From positions 1 to 64,000 of the forward strand of contig NZ_JAFQSO010000011.1 of NCBI RefSeq assembly GCF_017409525.1: DNA of 64,000 nt, read 5' to 3'. Source of the stretch: Methanobrevibacter sp. GTDB lineage: Archaea > Methanobacteriota > Methanobacteria > Methanobacteriales > Methanobacteriaceae. Numbering within the stretch: position 1 is the stretch's first letter; each line of letters opens with the position of its first letter. A program made the translations under genes and the position numbers. Positions 37,499 to 46,973 of the stretch are shown piece by piece. Below the pieces are notes generated by a model. It was not told the DNA's origin. It saw nothing but the letters and a program-made list of their open reading frames with translations, and did not search any database.

Positions 37499-38694
37499 TA
37501 CTTAATTTAAGAGTTGACCACAAGATTGCAGACATACACTCAATGGAAGCCATATCCAAAGACATTGATGATTTGTTCTGGCAATTGCAGGAAAAGTATT
37601 CCATTGGGGAATACATTGAAATTTCAACATGTAACAGAAAGGAATATTATATCAACAACGATTATATTGATGAGGATGATGAGTTGTTATCCCATGAAAA
37701 TCAAAGCATAATAATTGAGTATGGTCAATCAGCCATCATGCATTTGCTGCGTATGGCTTCTGGTCTTGAATCAATGATTGTTGGTGAAGACCAGATTTTG
37801 GGCCAAGTTAAGGATGCAAAGCATGATGCCGTAAAAAATCATCATTGTGGGAAAACTCTTGATGCTGTTTTTACCAAGGCTGTTCATGTTGGCCAGGTTG
37901 TTAGAAACAAAACCAATATTAACAAGGGATCCGTTTCAATAGGTTCTGCTGCAATCGACCTTGCAGAAAAACACATGGGCTGTTTGGATGACAAATCAGT
38001 ATTGGTAATAGGTGCTGGAAAGATGGGCAGATTGGTTGCCAAGGCACTTGCTGAGAAAGATTTAAATGCAATTTTTGTTGCAAATAGGACATATTATGTT
38101 GCTGTAAATCTTGCAAAGGATTTGGGCGGTGAAGCAATTCTTTTCAGTGAGCTGGAAGAGTATTTGGCTACTGCCGATTTGGTGATTAGTGCAACTAGCG
38201 CTCCCCATGCAATTATCACAAAAAATCGTCTTTTAGGTATTGATAGGGATTATGAAAGTTTAATGATTGTTGATATTGCCAATCCAAGGGACATTTCTGA
38301 TGATGTCTGTGAGTTGGGTGTCAAATCTTTCAATATTGATGATTTAAGGGAAATTGCAGATGAAAATACCAACCTCAGAATTAAGGAATTTGGCGAAGCA
38401 GAAAATATCATAGATGAAGAGTTCATTTTACTTAAAGAATCCTTTAAAATAATGGAAGTTGATGAAATTCTTGGTAATTTAAGAGCATCTATGGAAGATA
38501 TAAGGCGACGTGAAACAAAAAAAGCATCTTCTAAGTTGTCTGATGTAGATGGCAGTGCAAAAATTTTAGATAATCTCACAAATTCTATTGTCAATAAGAT
38601 ATTTTATGACATTTCAAAAAATGTCAAAACTGCTGCAAAAGATGATGATAAGGAGATTATTGATGCAGCAGAATATATTTTTAATTTTAAATAG
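37495..38694 (+). CDS. hemA: Glutamyl-tRNA reductase
   Basis: Reduces glutamyl-tRNA to glutamate-1-semialdehyde, the first committed step of tetrapyrrole synthesis leading to F430, cobamides and siroheme. The 399 residues contain IEISTCNRKEYY with the catalytic cysteine near residue 43, GLESMIVGEDQILGQVKDA, the NADPH motif VLVIGAGKMGRLVAKAL, and the C-terminal dimerisation helices. The start codon is GTG, overlapping the stop of the previous gene, with AAGGGGAT before it. Confidence 0.95.
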   Translation: MILNLRVDHKIADIHSMEAISKDIDDLFWQLQEKYSIGEYIEISTCNRKEYYINNDYIDEDDELLSHENQSIIIEYGQSAIMHLLRMASGLESMIVGEDQILGQVKDAKHDAVKNHHCGKTLDAVFTKAVHVGQVVRNKTNINKGSVSIGSAAIDLAEKHMGCLDDKSVLVIGAGKMGRLVAKALAEKDLNAIFVANRTYYVAVNLAKDLGGEAILFSELEEYLATADLVISATSAPHAIITKNRLLGIDRDYESLMIVDIANPRDISDDVCELGVKSFNIDDLREIADENTNLRIKEFGEAENIIDEEFILLKESFKIMEVDEILGNLRASMEDIRRRETKKASSKLSDVDGSAKILDNLTNSIVNKIFYDISKNVKTAAKDDDKEIIDAAEYIFNFK

Positions 38695-38708
38695 GGAATG
38701 ATGTTTTT

Positions 38709-39833
38709 TTATTCAAACATTCCTTTAACATCACTATTTTTAATTTTACTGGATTTGATGGCATATTCGATATTTTCCATCATGATGGTGTCGCTATCAT
38801 TGGCTATTGCGTTGTGGAGTGAAGTTTTTAGAATCTTTTCTTTAATGTCCCTTCCGGACAGTCCTTTAGTTAGTTTTACAATTTTATTCAAATCCAAATC
38901 ATAATCTAGGGGCATTGTTTTTAGATTATTTTCTAAAATAGCCAATCTTTCTTCATCATTTGGTAGTTTAAATTCAATTTCTTCCTCAAAACGACTTCTT
39001 ACTGCATAGTCAAGTGAACTAGGATTGTTTGTTGCTCCAATGGTTATCACTGCATTATTGTCAACAATCCCATCCATTTCAGTTAATAGGGAGTTAACTA
39101 TTTCTGATACATCTCCTCTTAATGATTGAAATGACCTGTCCAGTGCGATTGCATCAATCTCATCAATAAATATTATCGATGGGGAATTGTCACTTGCTTT
39201 TTTAAACAGATCATGAATTTTGGATGAACCGTCTCCGACATGTTCTCCTATTAATGATGTGGCTTTTATTAGATATAGTGGGACTTCAAGCTCATTTGCA
39301 AGTGCTTTTACAAGCATGGTTTTACCAGTGCCTGGAAGTCCGTAAAAAAGAATATTTTTTGGAGCCCATGGTCCGAATTTTTCAGGATTCTCCAAATATC
39401 TTGTTATGACCTTAACTTTATTTTTGGCATTGTCCTGCCCGACAATGTCTGAAAGGAGTAAGTCTGATTTGATTTTATTGCTGTCTTTTAATTTGTTTAT
39501 TTCATCAGTTATGATTGTTATTTTAGTGTCTTCAGAAATTATTGAGTTGTTTGGCTTTGCAGTTATGATTTCAAAACCGTAATCAGGGATGATTTTTTGA
39601 TCGAATAGATGGGATTTTTCCCGCACAACCAATCCTAGCCATTGCTCTCGAGCATATTCTTCAAACAATTCTTTATTTGTAATTTCTATATCATCTTCCA
39701 TTAAATTAAATTCAAATGGATATCCTACGGGCTTTAAAACAACAAGATTTGCATATTCTTTATTTTCGCTTTCTTTAATATGTTGCTTTTGATTAGTTGG
39801 CTTCATTTCTTGTTTTTTGCTATCGTTTTTCAA
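38709..39833 (-). CDS. AAA-family ATPase
   Basis: A 374-residue single-ring AAA ATPase. Walker A is FYGLPGTGKT (about 165-174), Walker B IIFIDEIDAIALD, sensor GATNNP and the arginine finger region RSRFEEEIEF. The N-terminal 125 residues form a separate domain (LKPVGYPFEFNLMEDDIEITNKELFEEYAREQWLG) that may recognise substrates. The start is TTG: it is preceded by GGAGGTGAT, an almost full complement of the 16S rRNA 3' end, with three bases between. Proteasome-like or remodelling function is possible; the substrate is unknown. Confidence 0.85.
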   Translation of the reverse strand: MKNDSKKQEMKPTNQKQHIKESENKEYANLVVLKPVGYPFEFNLMEDDIEITNKELFEEYAREQWLGLVVREKSHLFDQKIIPDYGFEIITAKPNNSIISEDTKITIITDEINKLKDSNKIKSDLLLSDIVGQDNAKNKVKVITRYLENPEKFGPWAPKNILFYGLPGTGKTMLVKALANELEVPLYLIKATSLIGEHVGDGSSKIHDLFKKASDNSPSIIFIDEIDAIALDRSFQSLRGDVSEIVNSLLTEMDGIVDNNAVITIGATNNPSSLDYAVRSRFEEEIEFKLPNDEERLAILENNLKTMPLDYDLDLNKIVKLTKGLSGRDIKEKILKTSLHNAIANDSDTIMMENIEYAIKSSKIKNSDVKGMFE

Positions 39834-39938
39834 ATCATCACCTCCTTATTTTTCGCTAATTTTAACATTTTTCTTATTTGTTTTAATTATTTAAATAGTT
39901 GTTGAAAGTAATATATGTTTAAGTATGAGGTTAAATTT

Positions 39939-41006
39939 ATGAGCTTTAGGTCAAGAAGAGTAATTTTCATAACACCATTCTATATGTTATTTGAATTTTT
40001 CTTACTCAAATATCTATTTTTGTTATTGGGTGGCATTAATGATGTTTATGTGGCAGTGATGGCGGTATTCATCGGTTCGCTGCATTTGGTGCCGATGTTT
40101 TTCGAAGCTAAAAAATCAAGAAGAATTACCAGATTCATATCTGCCGTTGATGGGGTGTGGATGTGGGCATCTTTAATGTTTCTAATAGATGTTTTGGTGT
40201 TGTATCTGCTTGGAAATTTCATTCACGTTTCAGCTGAAATAAATGCGATATTATTGGCTATTGTTCCAATTTTGGGAGTTTATAACTATTATAAGGCTCA
40301 TAAATTGGTTGTGAATGAAAAAACATTAACATTGCCAAACTTGCCTCGCGATATCAATATCGTTCAATTTTCTGATGTTCATTTCGGATCTGTAAGGCAT
40401 AAATCCATTATCCGCCAAGTTGTAGATAAATTAAAAGAAATTGAGGACACTTGCGAAATAGCCATCATTTCCGGAGATCTGGCAGATGGCTCTTCTGTTG
40501 TGGAGGAAGATGATTTTCTTGCATTTAAAGAAGTGGGCATCCCCGTTGTGTTCACGCCAGGAAATCATGATTTCTATATGGGCATTGAAAATGTTTTTAA
40601 TGCATGCAGAAAAGCAGGCATCATTATTTTAGATAATGAAAGCATGGAATTTGAATGTTTAAACATTTTTGGTCTAAGATTTAGTTTTGATGACAGGTCC
40701 GTTCCAAAAATTGATGAAAGCCTTATCAAGCCGGGATTTGTAAATATCATTAATTATCATGTTCCGTATTATTGGGAGGAATTCTCATCTGCGGGTTTCG
40801 ATATTCAATTGTCTGGCCATACCCATGGAGGCCAATTCTATCCTGCCGTAAATTTCACTGATATGCTATTTAAATATAATATGGGTCTTTTTAAGAATAA
40901 TTTAGGCAAATATTTGCATGTTACAACTGGTGTAGGGTCAATGGATACTCCTATGAGGTGGGGTACGGATTCGGAACTGGTTGTTTTAAAATTGAGAAAA
41001 GAATAA
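39939..41006 (+). CDS. Membrane-anchored metallophosphoesterase
   Basis: A protein of about 355 residues: four hydrophobic segments in the first 120 residues, then a calcineurin-like phosphoesterase domain with FSDVHFG, SGDLADG, TPGNHDFYMG, a Tyr-His in NYHVPYY and the final SGHTHGGQFYP. The ATG at 39939 has GAGG eight bases before it and is preferred to one at 39915. Relatives in bacteria include YkuE/LpxG-type enzymes acting on lipid-linked substrates; here the substrate is open. Confidence 0.85.
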   Translation: MSFRSRRVIFITPFYMLFEFFLLKYLFLLLGGINDVYVAVMAVFIGSLHLVPMFFEAKKSRRITRFISAVDGVWMWASLMFLIDVLVLYLLGNFIHVSAEINAILLAIVPILGVYNYYKAHKLVVNEKTLTLPNLPRDINIVQFSDVHFGSVRHKSIIRQVVDKLKEIEDTCEIAIISGDLADGSSVVEEDDFLAFKEVGIPVVFTPGNHDFYMGIENVFNACRKAGIIILDNESMEFECLNIFGLRFSFDDRSVPKIDESLIKPGFVNIINYHVPYYWEEFSSAGFDIQLSGHTHGGQFYPAVNFTDMLFKYNMGLFKNNLGKYLHVTTGVGSMDTPMRWGTDSELVVLKLRKE

Positions 41007-41057
41007 CTCGCAGGTAATTAAAGTTTATTTAGGAGAAATATTCATATATTTAATTGT

Positions 41058-41570
41058 ATGACTATTGATAATCACAACCATTTTTGCATTTACTGTGGTG
41101 CTAGAATAATTGACAGCCAAAATTTCTGTACAAAATGCGGAAAACCAATTTATAAGAGCCCTAATGTCACTGTTAAAAAGGATCCTTCCAAATACGATTC
41201 AAAAATCAATGAGTTAGAAGAAGAATACGACGTTAAGCAAAGTAAAGCAAAAGAATTGGTCGAAAAACTGTTTAGTCCGGACCACATGGCTTATCAAAAG
41301 TTCATGTCATCAATCAACAAGTCCAATAATTTATTCAGCACTCAAGTAGGCATTGCAAGGAAGATGGCTGAATTGAGTGTGGAGGAAAATCCTTTCGTCG
41401 AAAAGGAGATTGAAAATAAAATCGCTACATTGAAATCTTTCATAGATAAGATTGAAGATTTGACTAATGAGCTGATAATTCATTTAAGTTCAAATAAAAA
41501 AGACAATGAGGATATTCAGCATTTATTTGATGATATGGATGATTTAATTAATTCTGTAAAAGATTACTAA
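41058..41570 (+). CDS. Zinc-ribbon protein with helical domain, unknown function
   Basis: A 170-residue soluble protein. The N-terminus is a double CxxC zinc ribbon (FCIYCGARI...NFCTKCGKPI, residues 9-30). Residues 50-168 are highly charged and helical, probably a coiled coil (INELEEEYDVKQSKAKELVEKL and ENPFVEKEIENKIATLKSFIDKIEDLTNELI). No enzyme motif is visible. It overlaps the convergent downstream gene by four bases. No good ribosome site is seen, so it may be leaderless. Confidence 0.75.
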   Translation: MTIDNHNHFCIYCGARIIDSQNFCTKCGKPIYKSPNVTVKKDPSKYDSKINELEEEYDVKQSKAKELVEKLFSPDHMAYQKFMSSINKSNNLFSTQVGIARKMAELSVEENPFVEKEIENKIATLKSFIDKIEDLTNELIIHLSSNKKDNEDIQHLFDDMDDLINSVKDY

Positions 41571-42403
41571 ACCATCTCTTCATATATCTCTTTCATTTTT
41601 AATGCATCAACATCCCTAAGTGGAGTTTCACAGATTATGTTCGCCTTCCAACCGTTATCAATAAGATTGGCCAACAAATCTCTAATATTTGGGCCATATT
41701 CGTCACTTTCATCAAGAGTATGGTGTTTTACCTCTCCATGATTGCCATATTCGATTGTTGTGAAGTGGCAGTGAAGAATATCAATATCTAGTTTGTCTTC
41801 TAGTGTTGAAAAAATGCAATTGTAATCGTCCTTTTTTGTTAAAAAGCCTCTTCCTCTTGCGTGGACATGGGCAAAATCAACTGTAGGTTCAAAATGATCA
41901 AATGATGAGCATAATTCCACAATTTCTCCAATATTTCCTTGTTGGGTTCTTTTGCCGGTGGTTTCTGGGGCAAATGTAAACTCTTCAATGCCTTCTGATT
42001 CCAATTCTTCAAATAATCTATTGACGGTATTTTTGGATATCTCCATGGCTTTTTCAGGTTTCCTGTTTAAGTAAGCTCCCGGATGAAACACTAATCGGTA
42101 AGCTCCGATCCACTCACCTGCTCGTGCCATTGAAATCAAATGCCCTAGGCTCTTTTCAATTTTTTCCTCTTCCTTGGCACATAAATTAATGTAATATGGG
42201 CCGTGCATTGAAATTAAAACATCATGCTTTTCTGATTCTTTTTTCAATGTTGTAGCTGAACTTTCACCAATCCTGACTCCGTAGGGGGATTGGTATTCAT
42301 AAGAGTCAAGTCCTTCTTCACGAATGTATTTTGGAGCCTTATATGCTGCACCCTTATAATCGATAGGGCTGCCAGCAGGTCCAAAAAGTACTTTATGCTT
42401 CAT
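41567..42403 (-). CDS. nfo: Endonuclease IV-like TIM-barrel protein
   Basis: A 278-residue member of the AP endonuclease 2 / xylose isomerase-like barrel family. Metal-binding positions appear in ISMHGPYYINLC, VFHPGAYL, FAPETTGK, VDFAHVHARGRG and HCHFTTIEYG, as in endonuclease IV, which cuts DNA at abasic sites. The N-terminus KVLFGPAGSPIDYKG and short length are usual for archaeal versions. Because such barrels include sugar isomerases, the DNA-repair role is likely but not proved by sequence alone. Confidence 0.75.
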   Translation of the reverse strand: MKHKVLFGPAGSPIDYKGAAYKAPKYIREEGLDSYEYQSPYGVRIGESSATTLKKESEKHDVLISMHGPYYINLCAKEEEKIEKSLGHLISMARAGEWIGAYRLVFHPGAYLNRKPEKAMEISKNTVNRLFEELESEGIEEFTFAPETTGKRTQQGNIGEIVELCSSFDHFEPTVDFAHVHARGRGFLTKKDDYNCIFSTLEDKLDIDILHCHFTTIEYGNHGEVKHHTLDESDEYGPNIRDLLANLIDNGWKANIICETPLRDVDALKMKEIYEEMV

Positions 42404-42439
42404 TTAAATCAGTAAAAAAATAGTAAAAAAAGAGGGAAT

Positions 42440-43456
42440 TTAGTATATTCCCATAGCTTCGTTTGTTTTTGCAATTGATTTTTCGTTGTCACTTTCCATT
42501 TCTAGAAGTGCACGGATAGCATCAATGTTTTCTGGAATTACATCAGATTCCTGATGCACTGCTTGCATGTAGAATAATTCATTGTCCACAACATTGATAG
42601 ATTCTCTCCAAACAGGAATTTCATATAAGTCATTTCTGTTTCTTCCGAGTTCTTTGGCATATTCCATTAACTCAGCAGTAGAACCTAAACCTTCTTCTGC
42701 AGAAACTACAATTACTCTGGAGCGTTTCTCTAATGCTTCAATTATTTCTTCGGTTTCAACATCATTGTTGATTTCAACCATGATATTGTGTTGGTGCATT
42801 AGGGTAGTAGGCACGAGCAATGCCATGGTGGTCACGTCGATGCCTTTCATCACGGTTTTCACGTCAGGCCCGTGGTGGGAAGGTACTTTTGGAGGATTTG
42901 GAACAATTGCATTAATTGGTCCTTTCTTGATTTCGGATGGGTCTGATCCTCTTCTTACCATTACTGCTCTGACTTTTTTGATGTCTGCAATTGGGTCAAT
43001 TGTAGATAATGTACGGGTTAATCCTGTGGTGTTACAGGAGACTACTCTAGTGTAGTCTGCACCATAGGAGTCATCATAGTTACCAAAAGCATTAAATGAA
43101 AGACCTGTTAGCTCGTGGTCTTCTCCACCTTGATAAATTGCTTTTACTCCAGCTTTTTTATACATTTCAAGGTTTTGCGGTCCGATACTTCCAGGAGTAC
43201 AGTCAACAACGACATCAGCTTCCTGAATCATGTCTTCAACAGTACCGGCTATTTCAATTCCGGCGTCTTTGAATAATTGTTCTCTTTCCGGAATTCCAAT
43301 GTATAAAGGATAGCCCTTTTCTTCAACTGCAGTTCTTGCTTCGTAGTTTGGTCTAGTTTTACTTACGCCAATAACTTTCATATCATCTTGAGCGGCCACT
43401 GCATCAGCCACTCTTTTACCGATGGTTCCATAACCATTAATTGCAACAGTTTTCAT
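42440..43456 (-). CDS. gap: Type II glyceraldehyde-3-phosphate dehydrogenase
   Basis: Archaeal phosphorylating GAPDH of 338 residues, acting in gluconeogenesis. It starts [23 protein letters not shown] (dinucleotide-binding loop) and has the catalytic cysteine in [14 protein letters not shown] near residue 140, followed by [28 protein letters not shown] precedes the ATG. It is monocistronic, with a T-rich 3' end. Confidence 0.95.
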   Translation of the reverse strand: MKTVAINGYGTIGKRVADAVAAQDDMKVIGVSKTRPNYEARTAVEEKGYPLYIGIPEREQLFKDAGIEIAGTVEDMIQEADVVVDCTPGSIGPQNLEMYKKAGVKAIYQGGEDHELTGLSFNAFGNYDDSYGADYTRVVSCNTTGLTRTLSTIDPIADIKKVRAVMVRRGSDPSEIKKGPINAIVPNPPKVPSHHGPDVKTVMKGIDVTTMALLVPTTLMHQHNIMVEINNDVETEEIIEALEKRSRVIVVSAEEGLGSTAELMEYAKELGRNRNDLYEIPVWRESINVVDNELFYMQAVHQESDVIPENIDAIRALLEMESDNEKSIAKTNEAMGIY

Positions 43457-43647
43457 TTTAATCCCTTTTTTGTTTATATAATTAATATTATATGAAATTA
43501 GATTTGTTTTTTAACTTATTTAAAATTTGATATAATATTCCAGATAGGGGGGATTTGTTTTGTTTGAATCATGGTGATTTATTTAAATGTTTGATTTATT
43601 CCATGATTTGAATGTAAATCGTTAATGTTATTTTGGATAATAATTAA

Positions 43648-44421
43648 ATGAATATTATGAACTATAAAGTTGAGGGAAATGGTGAGGCCTTGATTTTCAT
43701 CCATGGGCTTTCGGATAGTCTATTATATTGGGAAGTTCTAGCGAGCAATCTTAAAATGAATTATCAAGTTATAAGAGTTGATTTAAGAGGGCATGGCGAG
43801 TCTGAATTAGGAAATGATGAGATAACTATTGAGTTGTATGCAAAAGATTTGGCCAATCTTTTAAATGAGTTAAATGTTGGTAAAGTTAACCTAATTGGTT
43901 TTTCTTTAGGTGGAGCAATTGCGCTTGATTTTGCAATCACATATCCTGAAAAAGTGGCATCTCTTGTGCTCATGTCCTGCTTTTCAAAAATTGACAACCA
44001 TTTGGCAGCTGTTTTCAATGAATTTAAAAATGCATTGAATAGCAGTTTTGAAGATTTTTATGATTTGATTTTACCTATGGTATTATGTCCGGAGGTCATT
44101 GATGATAATTATGATGATTTGAAGTTTTTAAAGCATTTAGCTTCACAAACTGCTAATGTTCAAGCTTATATCAAAGCTATTGATGCCTCTTTGGATTTTG
44201 ATGTAGGAGATAAGCTGTCAAAAATTGATGTTCCTGCATTGATTTTGGCAGGTGAATATGATGAAATAACTCCTGTATCTATTCAAAAGGATATTTGTGC
44301 AAAAATAGGAAATTCAAAAATGATTGTTCTTGATGATGTGAAACATAATTTGCTGGTTGGGAAAAATAATGGGAAAATATTAAATATTTTAATCGAGTTT
44401 TTAAAAATAAAAGGTAAGTAG
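43648..44421 (+). CDS. Alpha/beta-hydrolase fold protein
   Basis: A 257-residue hydrolase. The oxyanion region is LIFIHGLSDSLLYWEVL, then DLRGHGESELG, the nucleophile elbow NLIGFSLGGAIALDFA (serine near residue 89), the acid in LAGEYDEITPV and a final histidine in DVKHNLLV, so the catalytic triad is complete. It resembles 3-oxoadipate enol-lactonase and similar carboxyl-ester hydrolases. The substrate cannot be read from the sequence. A second ATG at 43657 is possible. Confidence 0.85.
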   Translation: MNIMNYKVEGNGEALIFIHGLSDSLLYWEVLASNLKMNYQVIRVDLRGHGESELGNDEITIELYAKDLANLLNELNVGKVNLIGFSLGGAIALDFAITYPEKVASLVLMSCFSKIDNHLAAVFNEFKNALNSSFEDFYDLILPMVLCPEVIDDNYDDLKFLKHLASQTANVQAYIKAIDASLDFDVGDKLSKIDVPALILAGEYDEITPVSIQKDICAKIGNSKMIVLDDVKHNLLVGKNNGKILNILIEFLKIKGK

Positions 44422-44426
44422 AAAAT

Positions 44427-44630
44427 CTATTCTACTTTAAATCCTGCTTCTTCAACAGCATCATTGATGTCTGTATCACTTACATCGCTAGACATTGTAA
44501 TTGTGGTAATTCCAGAATCTAAATCTGCTTTAGCATCTTCAATACCATCAACATCTTTTAAACATAATTCTACAGCATTAACACATGATGGGCAGTGCAT
44601 GCCCACTACTTTAATTTCTTTTTCGGCCAT
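44427..44630 (-). CDS. HMA-domain metallochaperone (CopZ-like)
   Basis: A 67-residue single heavy-metal-associated domain with GMHCPSCVNAVE (residues 10-21) supplying the metal-binding CxxC. It should deliver a monovalent metal such as copper to the P-type ATPase encoded 24 bases upstream in the same direction, which has no HMA domain of its own. AAGGTGATT precedes the ATG. It is the last gene of a csoR-ATPase-chaperone cluster. Confidence 0.9.
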   Translation of the reverse strand: MAEKEIKVVGMHCPSCVNAVELCLKDVDGIEDAKADLDSGITTITMSSDVSDTDINDAVEEAGFKVE

Positions 44631-44654
44631 AATAAATCACCTTATCATCGATAG

Positions 44655-46526
44655 TTAATATTTTACTTTTGTTTTATTTAAAGTTTTATTGACACCCAAT
44701 TTCTTTGATTGTTTGGAGTCTTTTTTTGAAATATTGTATCGCACTAATGTTGAAGAATATAGGATGACAGCAATTGATCCGATATTGTGGATTAAAGCTC
44801 CTTCAATAGGGTTTAAGATTCCTAGAATAGCTAATGCCATGGCTATTATATTCAATGTTAATGCAAAGGCGATTCCTATATTTATGATGCGAACTGTTCT
44901 TTTTGCAACTTTAATCAAATGGGGGATGCTGCCTATGTCATCGTTGATTAATGCGATATTTGCGGCTTCAACACTAATGTCGCTGCCGATGTCTCCCATT
45001 GCTATTCCCACATTGGCTCTTCTTAAAGATGGGGCATCATTTATGCCGTCTCCAATCATTCCAACTTTATGCTTGAGCATCTGCTCTTCTTTGATATAGT
45101 TGGTTTTGTCTTCAGGCAAGCAGTTGTATCTGACATTTCTAATTTTTGCTTGATTTGCGACGAATTCTGCTGTCTTTTCATTGTCTCCTGTAAGCAATGT
45201 TGTTTTTATTCTTAGGCGTTTTAGACCGGTTATTGTTTGTTTTGCATTTTCGCGTAATGTATCTGCAAGATGCACTTCTCCAATATTCGCCCCGTCTTTT
45301 GCCACATATATTGCAATTTCCCCGTTTTGTGGTTCTTTGCTATTGTTTAATGTAATATTTTCTGATTTTAAGAATTTTTCATTTCCTGCTATTATTTTTG
45401 AACCGTTTACTGTTCCGCTAACTCCTTTTCCAATATGCATTTTAAAGTCGCTCACTTTGGCTAAATCATCATTGCCATAAAATTCCATTATGGCTTTCGC
45501 TAGGGGATGTTCTGATTTTGATTCCAGTGATGTGAGCAGATGCATCATCTCTTTGGGGTTATCTGAGATGACATTAACGACTTCTGGTGTTCCATGTGTC
45601 AATGTTCCTGTTTTGTCGAACACTAATTCATCTACATGCGCCAATTCTTCTAATGATTCTCCATCTTTAACGAGAATTCCATATTTGGTCAGGTTTCCAA
45701 TTGCGGCCATTATTGCAGTTGGTGTTGCCAGAACCAGTGCACATGGACAGAACACTACTAATATTGTAACTGATCTTGTTATTTCAAATGTAAATAAATA
45801 TGTCAATACCGCAGCAGTAAAGGCTATTACAACAATCATTGTGGCCCATTTATCTGCGGTTCTGACAATTTTTGCATTCTCTGGTTTGGAGGATTCAACC
45901 AATCCTATTAGTTTTTGAAGAGAACTCTCTTGGCTGATTTTTGTTGTTGTCATCATAAATGATCCATAAAGATTGATTGTTCCACTATATACCTCATCAT
46001 CAACGGTTTTATCTACTGGCATTGATTCTCCTGTAAGTGTAGATTGGTCAATAGATGTTTCGCCATCAACTATGATGCCGTCTGTTGGTATGCTTTCTCC
46101 AGGAAGCACTTTTAAGATATCTGCGACTTGTACTTTTTCGACATGTATTCTTTCTTCTATATTGTTTTTAATTCTTGTTGCAATTTGTGGGGTCATTTTC
46201 ACAAGTTCTTCAATTCTGCCTTGTGTTTTTGATACAGTATATTTTTCTAGAAATCCTCCGATAGCCATGATAGTTGCGATTTCTCCTGCTGCAAATACCT
46301 CTCCAATTATTATGGATGCGATAATGGCAATTGAAACAAGTAAATCTGCTTTAATATCAAATTCATTTATTAATCCTTCTGCACATTCCTTAAATATTGG
46401 TATTCCACAAAGTATAACTGCAATCCATGAAATTGAATCGAGTGTGAGGATAGAACTGCAGATTATACTTATTGTGGAAACGATTATAAGCATGATGTCT
46501 ATCTTTTGATTTTTTGTAAGGTTCAT
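44655..46526 (-). CDS. Heavy-metal P1B-type ATPase
   Basis: A metal-exporting ATPase of about 623 residues. The transmembrane metal site is CPCALVLATPTAIMAAIGN (near 265-283). The phosphorylation site is DKTGTLTHGTPEV, the SEHPLAKAI motif follows, and GDGINDAPSLRRANVGIAMG is near the end. There is no N-terminal HMA domain. CPC alone fits both Cu/Ag and Zn/Cd types; the CPCALV/AAIGN context leans to the divalent type, whereas the CsoR partner and the separate CopZ-like protein lean to copper. I take the ATG at 46526. The promoter overlaps a CsoR-type palindrome. Confidence 0.9.
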   Translation of the reverse strand: MNLTKNQKIDIMLIIVSTISIICSSILTLDSISWIAVILCGIPIFKECAEGLINEFDIKADLLVSIAIIASIIIGEVFAAGEIATIMAIGGFLEKYTVSKTQGRIEELVKMTPQIATRIKNNIEERIHVEKVQVADILKVLPGESIPTDGIIVDGETSIDQSTLTGESMPVDKTVDDEVYSGTINLYGSFMMTTTKISQESSLQKLIGLVESSKPENAKIVRTADKWATMIVVIAFTAAVLTYLFTFEITRSVTILVVFCPCALVLATPTAIMAAIGNLTKYGILVKDGESLEELAHVDELVFDKTGTLTHGTPEVVNVISDNPKEMMHLLTSLESKSEHPLAKAIMEFYGNDDLAKVSDFKMHIGKGVSGTVNGSKIIAGNEKFLKSENITLNNSKEPQNGEIAIYVAKDGANIGEVHLADTLRENAKQTITGLKRLRIKTTLLTGDNEKTAEFVANQAKIRNVRYNCLPEDKTNYIKEEQMLKHKVGMIGDGINDAPSLRRANVGIAMGDIGSDISVEAANIALINDDIGSIPHLIKVAKRTVRIINIGIAFALTLNIIAMALAILGILNPIEGALIHNIGSIAVILYSSTLVRYNISKKDSKQSKKLGVNKTLNKTKVKY

Positions 46527-46550
46527 TTTTATCAACCCCAATAGTATAGA

Positions 46551-46568
46551 TATACCCCATAGGGTATA
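46551..46568 (-). promoter_or_regulatory. CsoR-type operator upstream of the P-type ATPase
   Basis: TATACCCCATAGGGTATA is a perfect palindrome (7-bp arms, CATA centre). Its reverse strand core, TACCCTATGGGGTA, closely resembles the classic CsoR operator of Gram-positive bacteria (TACCCTACGGGGGTA). It lies 24 bases before the ATPase start and inside the gap to csoR, where it would block an ATPase promoter. Confidence 0.75.
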
Positions 46569-46586
46569 AAGTTATTTTAAAAAAAT

Positions 46587-46859
46587 TTAAATTCTGGAGT
46601 AGTATTCCAAAATTGATGAAATATCGCTTATGGCTTCGTCTGCATCTTCCTCTTTTATCGCTTGTTTTACACAATGTTCTAAATGTCCTTCTACAATTAT
46701 GTGTCCGACTTTGTGTAATGCTGATTTAGATGCATTTATTTGCATTAATATCTGTTCACATGGAATGTCCTCATCAATCATGCGGTCGATTGCATTAATT
46801 TGGCCAATGATTTTTTTGAGTCGTCTATGTAAGTTTTCACTGTCCATACATTGTTTCAT
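46587..46859 (-). CDS. csoR: CsoR-family metal-sensing repressor
   Basis: A 90-residue all-helical repressor of the CsoR/RcnR family. The metal ligands are C34, H59 and C63, with the same spacing (25 and 4) as the C-H-C copper site of CsoR. This argues for Cu(I) rather than Ni/Co (RcnR uses a histidine in the first position and a different set). The N-terminal helix QCMDSENLHRRLKKIIGQINAIDRMI is typical. Loss of DNA binding on metal loading would derepress the ATPase and chaperone genes downstream. A second operator lies upstream of its own start. Confidence 0.9.
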   Translation of the reverse strand: MKQCMDSENLHRRLKKIIGQINAIDRMIDEDIPCEQILMQINASKSALHKVGHIIVEGHLEHCVKQAIKEEDADEAISDISSILEYYSRI

Positions 46860-46871
46860 AATAACACTTCC

Positions 46872-46890
46872 TATACCTATGGGGGTATAT
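46872..46890 (-). promoter_or_regulatory. CsoR-type operator upstream of csoR
   Basis: TATACCTATGGGGGTATA at 46872-46889 has TATACC/GGTATA arms and a G-rich centre. It shares TACCnTATGGGGnTA with the site before the ATPase. It starts 13 bases upstream of the csoR ATG, so csoR is probably autoregulated. Confidence 0.75.
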
Positions 46891-46973
46891 GTTTGAATTA
46901 GTATATAAATATTTCGGAAAAAATAGTATGAAATTTGAAAAAATAAAATAAAAAAAGGAGGAAAAATTCAAGT

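Noticed and set aside
45490-45918. Long plus-strand frames opposite the P-type ATPase
   Set aside because: They are antisense shadows of a protein with all P1B motifs; their products are Ser/Thr-rich without any known domain.
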